Origin: Cryptomeria japonica
Taxonomy: Eukaryota; Streptophyta; Pinopsida; Cupressales; Cupressaceae
Direction: 5' to 3'
DNA: 64,000 bases
Assembly (NCBI RefSeq): GCF_030272615.1
Contig: NC_081408.1
Span: 308,143,950 to 308,207,949 of the forward strand
Part shown: positions 1-11,185 of the stretch, in pieces
How the letters are laid out: the number at the start of each line of letters is the position of its first letter
Numbering within the stretch: the first letter of the stretch is position 1
The notes under the pieces: model-generated
Seen by the model: only the letters and a program-made list of their open reading frames with translations
The model's database searches: none
Told to the model about the DNA's origin: nothing
Made by a program: the position numbers and the translations under genes

Positions 1-1327
1 GTTGGACATTGCTGCTACTAGGATATGTTGTTGTCATTGATGCCAACTTATTCCTGTGATTCATTTCTCCAATGATTTCAAATTGGTTTATTGGGATCAT
101 AATTTGGCGTATGGAGTATTTCTAGTGTCATTACATCTTGTTTTATTAGTTTCAGTGATATGTGAAGCTTAATTAATCATATCATATGGTCTGGTTTGTA
201 GTTTGGTTTTTCCGATAAGTGCTTTGCAGAGTTCAGTATTTCCTCTTTTATATTCCGATGTGATCAGATCTTGAGCTGAGATTTTGGGAGATTTCTTGGG
301 ATGTTCTTGTGTATCTTCATTTTAGATGGTTCATGATTTGGTGCTCCGTAGGTTATCTTTCTTCGTGACAGTTGCTTTTGTTTGTTCTTGAGGTTCAGAT
401 GTTGATCGATGAAGATTTGATGAGTGGTGCTGGCACAACTATTAATGATGATTATAACGTGCTTTCTGGTGTTTCTTAATTATGTCCTATTTTTTGATGA
501 TTTGCATTTATTGTTGTGTGATTTTTTAGTGATTTTCATGATCTGGTGATGTTCTTCGTGTTATGCAGTATTCTTGGTGGTGTAGCGTGTTGTGATTGAA
601 CTTGGCGAGATTTTCGGTGGTGTTGCATGTTTGGAGATTTGATTTAGGTCCATGTTATGTCATGTATATCATGTTACTGGTTCGATGGTCGATCTTTGTA
701 TCATGTAATGCAATGTTGTAATTGTGAGTTGAGGGTTTAGCCAACCTTGTTGTCAAGGTTGATGAATTGTATAAATAGGTGATAAAGTCATGTAATTTAG
801 GTATCAAGGTTGTGTCTGCATTATCAAAGAATGATGTATGTGCGAACAAGCGAATTTATCCTTCGATATTGTGATTGAGCAGAGTTTTGGGGGGTTGCAA
901 AGTAGACATATGTGCTTAACCAAAACTGTCATCAAGCATTAACAGATGCTATTATTGTAGTTCATTCCTTTGAGATTGTAGTCTGAATCTTGTTGTAAGT
1001 CAGTGAGACTTCCCTAAGGGTTGTAGCCTTCCGGGCCATTATTTTTGAGAAGTGAGCTCTAGGCAGTGAGCCTGAATGCAAGTGCATTCCCCATTGTAAT
1101 ATTTATACATACTACTGCAGAGTATCATCTTATTGTGGGTAGGTTCCCACTATGGTTTTTACCTTAACCGTGTTTTCCATGTCAAAATCTTGGTGTTGTG
1201 TGTTGTGATATCTATTTGCTTATCCTTATTGTTACTGCAGTTTATTAGATTTGTGATTGTGGATATGTTTGTTAATCCGGTGAAAAATGATTCACCCCCC
1301 TGTTTTCCTTCATTGTTGTTGCTAACA
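1..1327 (+). repeat. C1 left LTR (5' LTR)
   Basis: Begins GTTGG (T just outside the window) and ends GCTAACA at 1,327. It aligns with the LTRs at 19,560, 45,451 and 63,189: shared stretches include the TATAAATA region, the GAGCTCTAGGCAGTG segment, an inverted repeat near 1,074, and a CACCCCCC run close to the 3' end. No primer site follows. The LTR runs directly into gag C-terminal sequence, so about 700 bp present in C3 (primer site plus gag N-terminus) has been deleted here. Confidence 0.85.
770..778 (+). promoter_or_regulatory. TATA box of the C1 LTR
   Basis: TATAAATAG, preceded by GAATTG. The same TGTATAAATA string lies at the matching place in the LTRs at 20,373, 46,230 and 63,996, which supports it as the retrotransposon promoter. 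The transcript would start a few tens of bases downstream. Confidence 0.7.
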
Positions 1328-1332
1328 AAGAT

Positions 1333-1799
1333 ATGATTTGGGAGAAAGTTCTTCAAGGAGGATATCCAAATATGAGAAGGATATGAAGGAAATTGAAATA
1401 GAAGAGTGAGAGCTTGAGGATCTTGAAGTGCTTATTTCCAGGAGATTACCCAAAGGAGCCGGTAAGTATGAAGGAAAATTGCCTCTTAAATGTTTTCTTG
1501 TAATAAGATAGGTCATTTTGCCTCAAGGTGTCCAGAAAGAGTTCTTAAGCTAAGACCTAACAAACCTATATTTTAAAAGAGATGTCATTATGCTGCTAAT
1601 GAAGGTGTGACATATGATGAATCTAATAAAGGAGGTTCAAGTGTTAATGAAAGGGTGTTTATTGCTATCAAGGAAGATGATCCAAAGCCTATTGACTCTG
1701 CTAGCTGCATGAATGTGGAAAGAGATTTGGCTGCAGAAGTTGAAGAGAAAGATGAATGAGTGATTGACATTGGACTCTCTCACCATATGACAGGTGATA
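1333..1799 (+). pseudogene. C1 gag C-terminus and start of protease (broken)
   Basis: Translation matches the gag of C3 (58,985-59,460): a charged helix, the phrase SRRLPKGAGKYEGKLPLKCF, a CCHC zinc knuckle, then EVEEKDE and the protease core SHHMTGDR. Breaks: a one-base loss in the T run before the second knuckle cysteine (near 1,496), an in-frame TGA at 1,757 where C3 has TGG (Trp), and the catalytic D-S/T-G reads D-I-G. The frame is cut at 1,799 by G1 and resumes at 16,261 with NKFVSLKRYEG, exactly as C3 reads at 59,450. Gag packages the RNA and the aspartic protease matures the polyprotein; this copy cannot do either. Confidence 0.85.
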
Positions 1800-1804
1800 G
1801 GAAT
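1800..1804. repeat. G1 target-site duplication, left copy
   Basis: GGAAT immediately before the TGTAGC start of G1; the same GGAAT follows its last CA at 16,256-16,260. A 5-bp duplication is the normal footprint of LTR-retrotransposon integrase. Confidence 0.9.
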
Positions 1805-2980
1805 TGTAGCATCATAAAATTGTGACCCTTGCAATTTTGACTGTATTTAGGCCCTCACCTTTGCGACTGCATCCCCCTACTCAATTAAGACCCCTCTTTG
1901 CACCTTCATTCCAAACCTCCTCTCGTATCAACCTTGATATCACCTCATGATCCTATCCAGGCCCCAAAATAGGGCAGGACAGGGGGGTGGCACCCTTGTC
2001 TCCCCTAGGACAAGGGTGTGGCCTTAAGATGGGTCCATCCAACCCTTGAACTCGATTTGGTCTTCGGGATTTAATCTCCCTGATGTTGGCCTTTGGTGAG
2101 ATGAATTAATTCTCTCAGGCATGTATAAAAGGGAGTTAGTCCTCTCATTTGCATATACAAAAAGGATACAAAATAAGTGAAATTCAAGTGAAAGGTCTTC
2201 ATTATCGTCATCAAGCATCCATCAAGTCTTCTCTTCTTCATGTGTTTTCTTCATTCATTCATTGGAGCAACATTACAACATTCATTTGCAAGCATGTGTG
2301 TGTTAGGGGTTTGTCATGTTACATTCCATTTCATGCAACACTTATGATTACATTCAAGAAGCAAAGCAACCAACCTCAATAAATTACAGATCTACAATGT
2401 ATACATTTCCATTATTCACATTTAAGAATTTGCAATTACTTTCTTTCAAGGTTGATTCCTCAACCGGGGTTTGACTAAGGCAAACCCCTATCCACAACCC
2501 TTCTTCCCTTCTTTTCTGTGTGTAGGTTGCAGGTGCGCAACTGTAATTGCAGGTTTGGACTTCATTTTTCAGGATCGAAAAAACCCTTGTCGGCGCGCGG
2601 ATTTTTCGGAAGACTGAGTACACTTTCAATCTGGTCCCAATGAATTTTCTCCAAATTTGCAGGGCAGATCCATATCAGCCTAAATATCTTAGATATGAAG
2701 TTACAACGCGATCCTGAATCGGTAGCTCCTTATTTCACCCATTTTGTCTCGCTTTTCTACATAGTCAACAAGTCAACATATCTATCTACAAAAGAGGGCA
2801 AATTGCATTCTAAGCCTTGCAATCCACTTGGTATTCATATCCATATTTCTCTTAGATTTGGATCTAGTGGATTCAAGCCCTCTTTTGAATGTAAAATATC
2901 TCCCAAGTGAAAATCATCCTAGTAGTTTCCTTTCTCTCTCCTAGGTGGGGAACCACTAGGATCCAATTTTCCACTTTACA
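1805..2980 (+). repeat. G1 5' LTR
   Basis: 1,176 bp, TG...CA, ends CCACTTTACA right before TTTTGGTGAACC. Its pair is the split 3' LTR. A related minus-strand solo LTR is S1 at 21,997. Confidence 0.9.
2124..2131 (+). promoter_or_regulatory. TATA box of the G1 LTR
   Basis: TATAAAAG within the 5' LTR. The matching place in the 3' LTR (about 7,943) reads TATGAAAG, a damaged version. Confidence 0.55.
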
Positions 2981-2983
2981 TTT

Positions 2984-2998
2984 TGGTGAACCTGACGT
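2984..2998 (+). other. G1 primer-binding site (tRNA-Trp type)
   Basis: TGGTGAACCTGACGT starts three bases after the LTR. From memory the plant tRNA-Trp(CCA) 3' end is GTCGGGTTCACCA, whose complement is TGGTGAACCCGAC; there is one mismatch (C to T). G2 and G3 have the same type of site. Confidence 0.75.
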
Positions 2999-3658
2999 CT
3001 TACACCTTAATTCTGATCTCTTATCGATAGATTTGAATAACTGCAATTTGAATTTTAAAATTTCATTTCCAAGTTTGATCTTTTTGTAAATTTTAGAGAT
3101 TAATTGCATAAAAACCCTAATTTTTCATTTTGAGAAAATTAAGCTTGTGAAGTGTAGCATTTTAGTTGCTTGTTTCAGATTCGATTTCTATTTCAAAATT
3201 GCAATTCAAATTTGTCTTTTCATTCCTATCTTTTCATTCTGAAAATTAAGTGGTTAAAAAGAAAAACCCTAATTTTTAAGAATCTACTATTTTGACCTTT
3301 GACTGCTAATTTGATCGATCTAGACATCTCCAAATCAGCTGTTTTTTTGGATTCTGCAATAAAATCATAATTTGTACAATCCCTGAAAATTTCCGAAAAA
3401 GTTGGTTGGACTTGGTACACTTTGCACTCGGTCCCTAGCTTTGCTCCCGAAATTTTGGGATACAGAATTGGCTGTATTTTTCTTCTTAAATCCAAGAAAT
3501 TGGTGTACTTTATCAATTTTTACACCTCTTTACACCTCTTAAGGTTGAAAACAAATTCAAATTTCAACACTCTTAACTTTTAATTTAATTTTCATAGAAA
3601 GGTCCTAATTTTAGATCTTGTTTTTCAACAAATTAAGATTTTCATTAAGAGACTTTCA
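2999..3658 (+). other. G1 leader, no gene seen
   Basis: AT-rich untranslated leader between the primer site and the first long reading frame. Only short antisense frames are open. A short tandem TTTACACCTC occurs near 3,520. Confidence 0.5.
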
Positions 3659-4753
3659 ATGGCAATCAATGGATTAGATTTATTTGCCATTTCACATATG
3701 ATTACATTGTTTTTAAAATATATTTATTACAATCATGTGTTGGATAATGGCTTCTTTCATTTCATGTTGCTTCTTCTTATTCATAGTACTTGGTCATATT
3801 GTGTTGTTAGGATTTCAAAGTCATTTCCTTTTGATATCAAAGATTTCATGTGTCATTTATGTTGCATTATGGTGATATTATTAACAAAATGCATTTCATA
3901 TTTTAATCACCTTAAGGCTTTTGTAGATCCAAATATTAGAGATCCCGATCCTTGTACCTCTCCTAGGGTATCTTGTGTGAATGAGATGAGAGCTAATACG
4001 TCAACCAATGATCTTTTTAAAAGAGAGCAAGCATTGGAAAACAATATGGGCCCATCTTCTTCTCATACACATACCATTGAGAAAAGGGGGGGGGGAAATC
4101 AAAATATTAACATTCTTACATCTTTAGACCCTCATTCTCCTAGGGCCTATCTTCAACATCAAAATATATGTAGAGAGGATGATGTTATGCATTTTATACA
4201 TGATCTTTCCCCTCACATAGAAATAAGTAAAAATAACTCTTTAGATGATGAAGATGTTCACCCCCAATCTCCCAAAAAGGATAAGCATGATAGAGGAAAG
4301 CAAATTATCCTTTCACATGATATTCCTTCTTCATCTACAAATATTTTTATTCCCCCTTACACATTAGATTTCAAATAAATTCATGATCCTATTTCCTGAC
4401 CTACTCATTTGCAACATTCTTATAGTCGCAACTTTCATATAATAACAAAACAAGGTTTTAGAGGACAAGGACTTGAGAAATTTGAACAAGGAATTCGTGT
4501 CCCTATAAACCCTCTAACACAAGTTACTACAGAAGGCCTAGGAAACGAGACTCCTCTCTCTATGGATGAACTCCTTAGGCTCCAAAATTTAAAAAATTAT
4601 CTCCAAAGGCAACAAATCAAAAGAGCCCGTAAGAATGCTTCTTCTTCAAAACGCCCTTTTTCCTCATTTCATCAAACCCATGATCATAATGCTGATGATT
4701 GCCCTGATTTTAAAAAATCTATTCAAGATGACATAAGACAATGGCAAAATTAG
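3659..4753 (+). pseudogene. G1 gag-like protein with G-patch-like and zinc-knuckle-like motifs
   Basis: One frame of about 364 codons with two internal stops, TAA near 4,376 and TGA near 4,400. Residues 1-90 are hydrophobic with several cysteines; 100-240 are polar and rich in Ser, Asp and His. After the stops come KQGFRGQGLEKFEQGI, which resembles the G-patch of gypsy polyproteins, and FHQTHDHNADDC, a His/Cys cluster resembling the last gag zinc knuckle. G3 has homologous parts (SPRMYL near 49,847, GYTRHGLG near 51,283, CVYHQFHGHSTNEC near 55,046). Ends IRQWQN. Likely role: RNA binding or packaging of a non-autonomous element. The start ATG at 3,659 is the first in frame and is not proven. 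No protease motif is visible here, unlike in G3. Confidence 0.6.
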
Positions 4754-6388
4754 AATCGTGGATAATAATCCTTCTTCTTCTAATAATTCTTCTCCTCCAT
4801 GCCAAGAAAATGAATTAAAAACATATTTATCATCCTAAAAGACTAGCTACAAGAATTTATTGGAGATTGAAATATGGTAAGAACATTTCCTTTCCTCCTA
4901 GAAATCAAAACAAAAATATTAAGAAAGTGAAAGGTGATGAATATTGCATTTTTCATGATTCATATTCACATTCTCTTGGATAATGTCATGCATTTAACAA
5001 ATTTGTTCAAAAGGAATATGATGCATGAATTTGTCTTAAATAGATCCAGCTGTGTTTCTTGACGAAAACATAGTGCCCTAGCACTTCTTTTCTTTTCATG
5101 TTGCTCTTCACCCTATGACATAACTAGCCAACTTAACTGGGGGATCTTTATCATTTGTGGTTTTATTGTTTCAATTTTACATACTTTGGGGTAGAAACAT
5201 AAAGTCCACTTTCCTTCTTTTTTCTATGGATCTTTGTGCATTATTCATTATTATCTCCTTTCTTGCATAGAGTTATTCTTATGTGAGCATATTATTGTTC
5301 TTTGGTTTTCCTCTTTTTTTGGAGAGGAGAATATTTAATGAATAATTCATTTCTTCTATAGTCTTAATTCTCTTGGAAAACTTACCTCTCCTATGGTTTC
5401 AATTATTCAAAATGATGATATGCCCCTGACATGGAATGATCTCTTGTGAAGTACATGCCCCTTCCTTGAGATGATTTGTTCCATTAGGAAGGCATATCGC
5501 TTGAAAATAATCACCATTAGAAGATGTGTAATGCTTCTCCTTATTCTTCTCACTTGGGGGGCAAGGATTTCACTCCTTTCTATTTCTTTCTATCTCAATT
5601 ATCATTATTTCCTTTAGGGGCTGCATTTTTCATATATCATTATCATTTCTTACAATGGTATGTTCTTATGAATAATCCCCCTTGGGGAATATGTGATGCT
5701 CTTTCTATCTTCTCCTAGAAGATTACCACTTCTTGAGATGTGTATTTTGCATATACTAATGTATTTTCTTTCATACGTTCATGTAAGTACATTGTTCATT
5801 TGCTTATGTTTAATCTCTCTCTTTAATATTGTGTAAGCTCTTCTCATTGTTCCTACAGTTGGGGGCAAAGGATTTCTCTCTCTCTTTTTTAATAAGGATC
5901 CACTCTTTCCTATGTTGTGGATGGTGTGAGTTTCATTACTTGATGTCATTCCTTATGTGAAATCGTTGTTGTTTTCTCAAGAGTTCTCTCTTATACAAGA
6001 GGTGTAAGTCCTTGAATACAACCTCTTTCACACTTGGTAACATACATCTATAAAGAATTCACCCATCCTTGTTGGGTTAAAAGTAGGTCATCCTTCATCA
6101 AGAATCCCTTTCACGTAGCAATAGGAGGAAGGATTGAATTCTTTTTCTCTTGTACGCTTCATTCTAGAAGATGTTATATCTGTCTAAGATAACTCCTCTT
6201 GGAGGTAGATGTCTTTTGAGAAAAGATCTCTTCTCCTCAAAGGATCTTCTTTACACTTACAACAAGATATCTCTTTTCAAATATCGTACCCTTTCTTGAA
6301 GAGTTTTCTCTCTCTTTCTTCGATTTATGACATTGTTGTATGATGGATATCTTCTTGGTGTGAAAGGAAGGTATCCTTGTTCTACTTT
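4754..6388 (+). other. G1 internal non-coding region
   Basis: T-rich plus strand with many CTCTTTCTT tracts and no convincing gene. Parts resemble G3 at 55,160-55,890 (shared AGGTAGAT and AAAGGAT phrases), so it is an ancestral spacer, not a later insert. Confidence 0.6.
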
Positions 6389-6428
6389 CCTTAAGATATC
6401 AACATTAAACTATGTTGAAATCTTAAGG
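6389..6428 (+). other. Conserved long hairpin before a G run (G1 copy)
   Basis: CCTTAAGATATCAACAT, a 6-base loop, then ATGTTGAAATCTTAAGG: 16 of 17 pairs. It is followed at once by a run of G. The G3 copy at 55,896-55,933 keeps the stem with two mismatches and is also followed by a G run. Confidence 0.8.
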
Positions 6429-6476
6429 GGGGGCACCCACACTGCTCCGTTTGTATTATATTTCTCTTGTGCATTG

Positions 6477-6938
6477 CATCTCTTGTATAGTGGGTCATTC
6501 TCGGAACCAGAGGGAAGCCTCTTAGAGCGAGATGTTGTCACTTTTCTATTAAACAGTGGGTCATTCTTGGAACCAGAGGGCAACCTCTTAGAGTGAGATG
6601 TCGTCACTTTTCTCTTATACAATGGGTCATTCTTGGAACCAGAGGGAAACCTCTTAGAGTGAGATATCATCACTTTTTCTCTTATACAGTGGGTCATTCT
6701 TGGAACCAGATGGCAACCTCTTAGAGTGAGATGTCGTCAATTTTCTCTTATACAATGGGCCATTCTCGGAACTAGAGGGAAACCTCTTAGAGAGAGATGT
6801 CGTCAGTTTTCTCTTATACAATGGAATATTCTCAGAATGAGAGGAAAACCTCTTAGAGCGAGATGTTGCCAATTTTTCTCTTATGTAAGGTGATTGTTCT
6901 CGGAACCAGAGCATAGTCTCTTAGAGTGAGATGTCACA
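6477..6938 (+). repeat. 66-bp minisatellite, about 7 units
   Basis: Units start with (C)TCTTATACA(G/A)TGGG and contain GGAACCAGAGGGAA and CTCTTAGAGTGAGATG. Repeat starts fall at 6,491, 6,557, 6,623, 6,690, 6,756, 6,822 and 6,888, so the period is 66 with one 67. G3 lacks the array at the same place. Because 66 is a multiple of three, the minus strand stays open as a 22-residue peptide repeat; I regard that as a by-product. Confidence 0.9.
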
Positions 6939-7584
6939 CCTTTCTTGAGATTTTTATTATACATCTTATACAAGTTGTAGCATACTCGAGCATAGACTCC
7001 TATGAGGTGCTTCAAACCTCACTTGCACACACGTGCAAGAGGTTGAGTGGAACTAATGGTGTTCTCACCCTCCTCCCTTACATGGATCTCCTAGAAAAAA
7101 TCTAGGGGCTAGTTTTCCATGTCCTCTTTTCTCCATGGATCACCTAATTCTAGGGGCAAGATGTCCATGGTTCCTTTTGTTTGCCTTTCTTCTCATGGAT
7201 CACCAAAGTGTGTATTCATGTCCTCTCTCTCCTTCCTCTCATGAGCTCCTACTTTTACTATTCATGGTTCATGGATGATGTGATGGCATTTGTCTTTGTG
7301 TTTCAATTAGTTGTTGAGACATTTGAGTATCGAGGTCTCTTCGGCTAGTTGACGTATGACCTCGTGTTTTGGTTTTTATCATGTCTTTTGTGCTTTGTCT
7401 TTTTCTATTTTTTTGTGTGCTCTTGCATATGGTTGAGTGAGTTAATATCCTGAGATTGGGGGCTTTTTGTTCCTCAATATTAATGATGTCTTATACTCCT
7501 TGTGGTATTGCTCCACATTTCTCATCTTCATCTCTCTCTTTCTTCTACTTTACCGACAATATTGGTGTAAGCCATACTCCCACT
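6939..7584 (+). other. G1 3' untranslated region
   Basis: Between the minisatellite and the polypurine tract. No gene seen. It ends in a stretch (near 7,540-7,599) shared with G3 at 56,530-56,587. Confidence 0.5.
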
Positions 7585-7599
7585 AAAGTGAGGGATAAA
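7585..7599 (+). other. G1 polypurine tract
   Basis: AAAGTGAGGGATAAA ends right at the TG of the 3' LTR. G3 has AAAGTGTGGGCTAAA at the matching place. It would prime plus-strand DNA synthesis. Confidence 0.75.
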
Positions 7600-8238
7600 T
7601 GTAGCATCATAAAATTGTGACCCTTTCATTTTTATCATATTTTAGGCCCTCACCTTTGCGACTGCATCTCCCTACTCAATTGAGACCCCTCTCTGCACCT
7701 TCATTCCGAACCTCCTCCCGTCTCAGCCCTGATATCACCTCAGGACCCTGTCTAGGCCCCAAAATAGGGTAGGACAGGGGTGTAGCACCCCTATCCCCCT
7801 TTTATAGGGGTGAGGTGCCCCTTTCCTCCCTCTTAAGGTGCCCCTAAGATGGGTCCATCCGACCCTTGAACCCGGTTTGCTCTTCGGGATTTAATCTCCC
7901 TGATGTCGACTTTTGGTGAGATGAATTAATTCTCTTAGGCATGTATGAAAGGGATTATTCCTCTCATTTGAATATACAAAAAGGATACAAAAAATAAGTG
8001 AAATTAAAGTGGAAGGTCTTCATTATTGTCATCAAGCATCCAAGTCTTCAAGCATCCATCAAGTCTTCTCTTCTTCATGTGTTTTATTCATTCATTCATT
8101 GGAGCAACATTACAACATTCATTTGCAAGCATCTGTGTGTTAGGGTGTTTTCATGTTACATGCCATTTCATGCAACACTTGTGATTACATTCAAGAAGCA
8201 AAGCAACCATCATCAACAAATTGCAGATCTACAAGGTA
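7600..8238 (+). repeat. G1 3' LTR, left part
   Basis: Starts TGTAGCATCATAAAATTG and aligns with 1,805-2,395. Interrupted after AGGTA (8,234-8,238) by C2. Carries a small duplication of the AAGCATCCATCAAGTC segment near 8,033-8,062. Confidence 0.9.
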
Positions 8239-9355
8239 TGTTGGCTTGATGATGATTGTAATGAATGACTTCATATGTTGTCATTGATAGACACACACAC
8301 ATATGTCCACATTGTCTACTACTATTACTTCTAAAGTTACTTGTATTGCAACTGGTATTGGAAGTTTAGTTTATGATGGTTTAGAGAGTGTCAAACTAGT
8401 ACATGTAGACAACCGGTATATGCAGGAATAACTTGACACCAACTTGAAGATTCAACGGAGACCATCAAAGAAGCAATGGAGGACAATCCGTTTACATGTT
8501 GAAATGGTTAACTCTAATTGGTATCGGTGTTCTAACTGGTATTCATTGATTGTGTGATGAGTTATCACCGGTCATGATGAGTTACCCTAACCAACAAATT
8601 TTGTTGGTAATTTGTGGTGAGTTATTTTTGATTGTCCAGATACACTGCAGCTAGGAAATTGTGATATAATTTATAAAGCCGACATGAAATCTAAATGTCT
8701 ATATAATGACATTATGATGAACTATTTTAGAGACATGATATGAGATGATTTGATGCAAAGATAAAAGTGTTAAGTTATTGAAGGTATTGTAGAGTATTTT
8801 GGTGATGTAGTTTTGAGTGCGCAGAAGAGGATCTATTCAAGCAAGTTGTGCTACTTCTAGATCACACCACCTATTGTTTTATAATCACTACAATAGTCAA
8901 ATCCCCTAATTGGGTAAGCTCTAACAAGATTCATTGTACAAATCCTTTAACAAGGTGATCCATTAGTTTGGATTCTAAAATCCTCTACCGAGGTTACTCC
9001 TAACAGGGTACTACATTTAACATGGTATAGATCCTTACAGAGCTTTGGGATCTTTAACAGGATTCGCTCCTAGCAGAGCACTTTTGTAGACCTTAACCGG
9101 TCAGTTACCTGATACTGTAGATAGTTAACTTGTGAGTCCCATCTCACCATGGTTTTTACCATTTGGGTTTTTCTCGCATAAACACTTGTGTTATGGTGGA
9201 TGTTTTACTTAGTGTGGATTCTTTAATATAATTTTTGATTGCATGCATAGGGTTGAGTAAACTTGTTAAGTATATCTACTGGTCAGTGTTTAAAGTAGTC
9301 TTATTTTTTCCATCATTGATTCACCCCCCCCTTTTAGTGCTTTATAAATATATCA
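8239..9355 (+). repeat. C2 5' LTR
   Basis: 1,117 bp, TGTTGG...TATCA. Aligns end to end with 14,533-15,649; most differences are C/T or G/A. A TATATAATG box near 8,700 is kept in the 3' copy near 15,000. From about 8,915 to 9,105 a degenerate TTAACAGGG-like word recurs every 17-30 bases. Confidence 0.95.
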
Positions 9356-9357
9356 AT

Positions 9358-9369
9358 TGGTATCAAAGC
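9358..9369 (+). other. C2 primer-binding site (initiator Met tRNA type)
   Basis: TGGTATCAAAGC two bases after the LTR; the usual plant form is TGGTATCAGAGC. Confidence 0.9.
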
Positions 9370-9417
9370 CCAACCTCCTCAAGGCTTAATCGATTGGAAG
9401 GAAACCCTAAAGCCACA

Positions 9418-10713
9418 ATGGGGGATATGAGCTACTTTGAGATGGCTAGAGTGCTTGAAGCTACTAAGGATGAACTTGAAACCCTAAGGGTCAGATTTGA
9501 AGCTTCATAAGTCAAAAGGAGAGAGCTGACTGAACAACTATCAGAAATATCTGATAATAGTTATTTAGATGAAGCTAATATTGATGCATTAGCTGAAGAA
9601 GTTGAAAAAATGAATGGTGAAAAGCTAAATCTAAGAAGAGAGTTAGAAGCCCTAACTATCGGCATGAGTCAAGAGATGGAAGCTAGGAGGGAAGCTAAAG
9701 ATCTTGTCAAAGAAAGAGATCATGAGATTGCTAAGATTCGATAAGAGAATGCAACTTTGCATGAGCATTGGCATGCATAAAAAGAAGAAAAAGAGGATTT
9801 GCAGTTAGATCTTGAAATGACATCATCCCTAAGAGAGACTCTTACAAAACAAAACAAAAATCTTACAAGAGAACTCATTGAGGCTAATGGAAAGCTAGAA
9901 AAGTTCAATAAAAGTTCTACCATGCTGGATGAGCAGATTCAATCACAAAGGATGAAAGGTGATACATCTGGACTAGGCTTTAACACATCTGAGAAAGGAG
10001 ATTCTTTCGGTACAAAGAACAACATTCACAAGGACAAAAATGATCCTAAGGCTAACAAGCCTACCGATAAGAAAGTCTTTAAACCTGTTTGATTTATCTG
10101 TCATAAACCTGGTCATACTACAAATGTGTGTAGAAATAGATCCAATGAGAATACATGCTACAATGCAAATACTAGATATGTATCTAAGAGATTTGAAGGT
10201 CATTGCTTTACATGCAAAATGTATGGACATAGATTAATTGAATGCAGATTTGGAGCAAATAATCCAGTACCTCACATGAATCCAAGACCTAATGGTAACT
10301 GGAGGAGAACCTATGACAACCGGGGTAACATGAACTAGCAAAGACCATATGTCAACCGGTTTAGTCCATTTGAGATGGAAAAGGTAACTAATGTCATTTG
10401 TACCATTTGTAACAATTATGGTCATGTGGCTATGAATTGTAGAAGGAGAACTGGAAGAGGCAATGTAGGACCTTGGAGATCATCTGGAATGGACTGCTAT
10501 CATTTTCATAAACTGGGACACATGGCGAAGTTGTGTAGATCGAGAAAGAACAAACCGGTTAATCATTTTGTAGATTAGAAAGGTAAGCAAAAGGTAAATT
10601 TTGAGGAAACCAGAGAAGAGATGAACCGAATCTAGAAAAAGAAGAATGATGATATACCTGTAGAAGAACCTAATCCTTCACCTAGTGTGGAGAATCCTAC
10701 ACCGATGAATTGA
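9418..10713 (+). pseudogene. C2 gag-like protein with coiled coil and four zinc knuckles
   Basis: A single frame of 432 codons from ATG 9,418 to TGA 10,711, with seven in-frame stops but no frameshift. Residues 1-180 are rich in Leu/Glu/Lys heptads (coiled coil), then a polar linker. Four 14-residue knuckles follow: 10,090-10,131 (first Cys now TGA; ICHKPGHTTNVC), 10,204-10,245 (CFTCKMYGHRLIEC), 10,399-10,440 (CTICNNYGHVAMNC) and 10,495-10,536 (CYHFHKLGHMAKLC, Cys-His-His-Cys). Spacing is 2-4-4 in all. Known: such knuckles bind genomic RNA in retroelement nucleocapsids. Most Copia gags have one or two, so four is unusual. Six of seven stops are TAA or TAG explained by C-to-T or G-to-A change. 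Inference: packaging protein of a non-autonomous element. Confidence 0.8.
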
Positions 10714-11185
10714 GCCTTTCAATAGGGCTAAGGGGAGCATAGCGGTAAATCTACTTCCAGACCCCTTGAAAGATGAGTGGTAAGAGAGTTTTCATTTTGA
10801 GTTATTATGTGTGAAATCTTGATATCTTTATCAATCGGTTTTACACCTATTAATATTGTATTCATCGTTAAGCGATGTATTAGGGTTTGTAACCCTAGAG
10901 GTCGAGCATTTAATGCAGTAGGTAAAAAGGATAAAAAACAAGTTTTACTATGTTATTTTTACCCTCAATGCATTCGAAAGAGAATTATTGAGCATTTGTA
11001 GAGTGAAGAGAGATTTGCTAGCTGGTCTTAGTCAAATTTGTGTTGTGATTTGCATGATTGAAGCTGATTCAAAGATTAGTGAAGGTTGAACTAGTGTGCA
11101 TTTGAGTAATCAATCGGTAACCGAGGCAGCGCGTGAGAATTAAGGTATTTCTTTGTAAATCTCTTTTCGAATGTAGTGTATCTGA
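10714..11185 (+). other. C2 spacer between gag-like gene and ORF2
   Basis: About 470 bp. No conserved protein motif, only short chance frames. It may hold a leader for ORF2 or be remains of the gap where pol would lie in a full element. Confidence 0.4.

Noticed and set aside
6410-6914. Minus-strand repeated peptide frames
   Set aside because: They are produced by the 66-bp minisatellite, which stays open because its period is a multiple of three.
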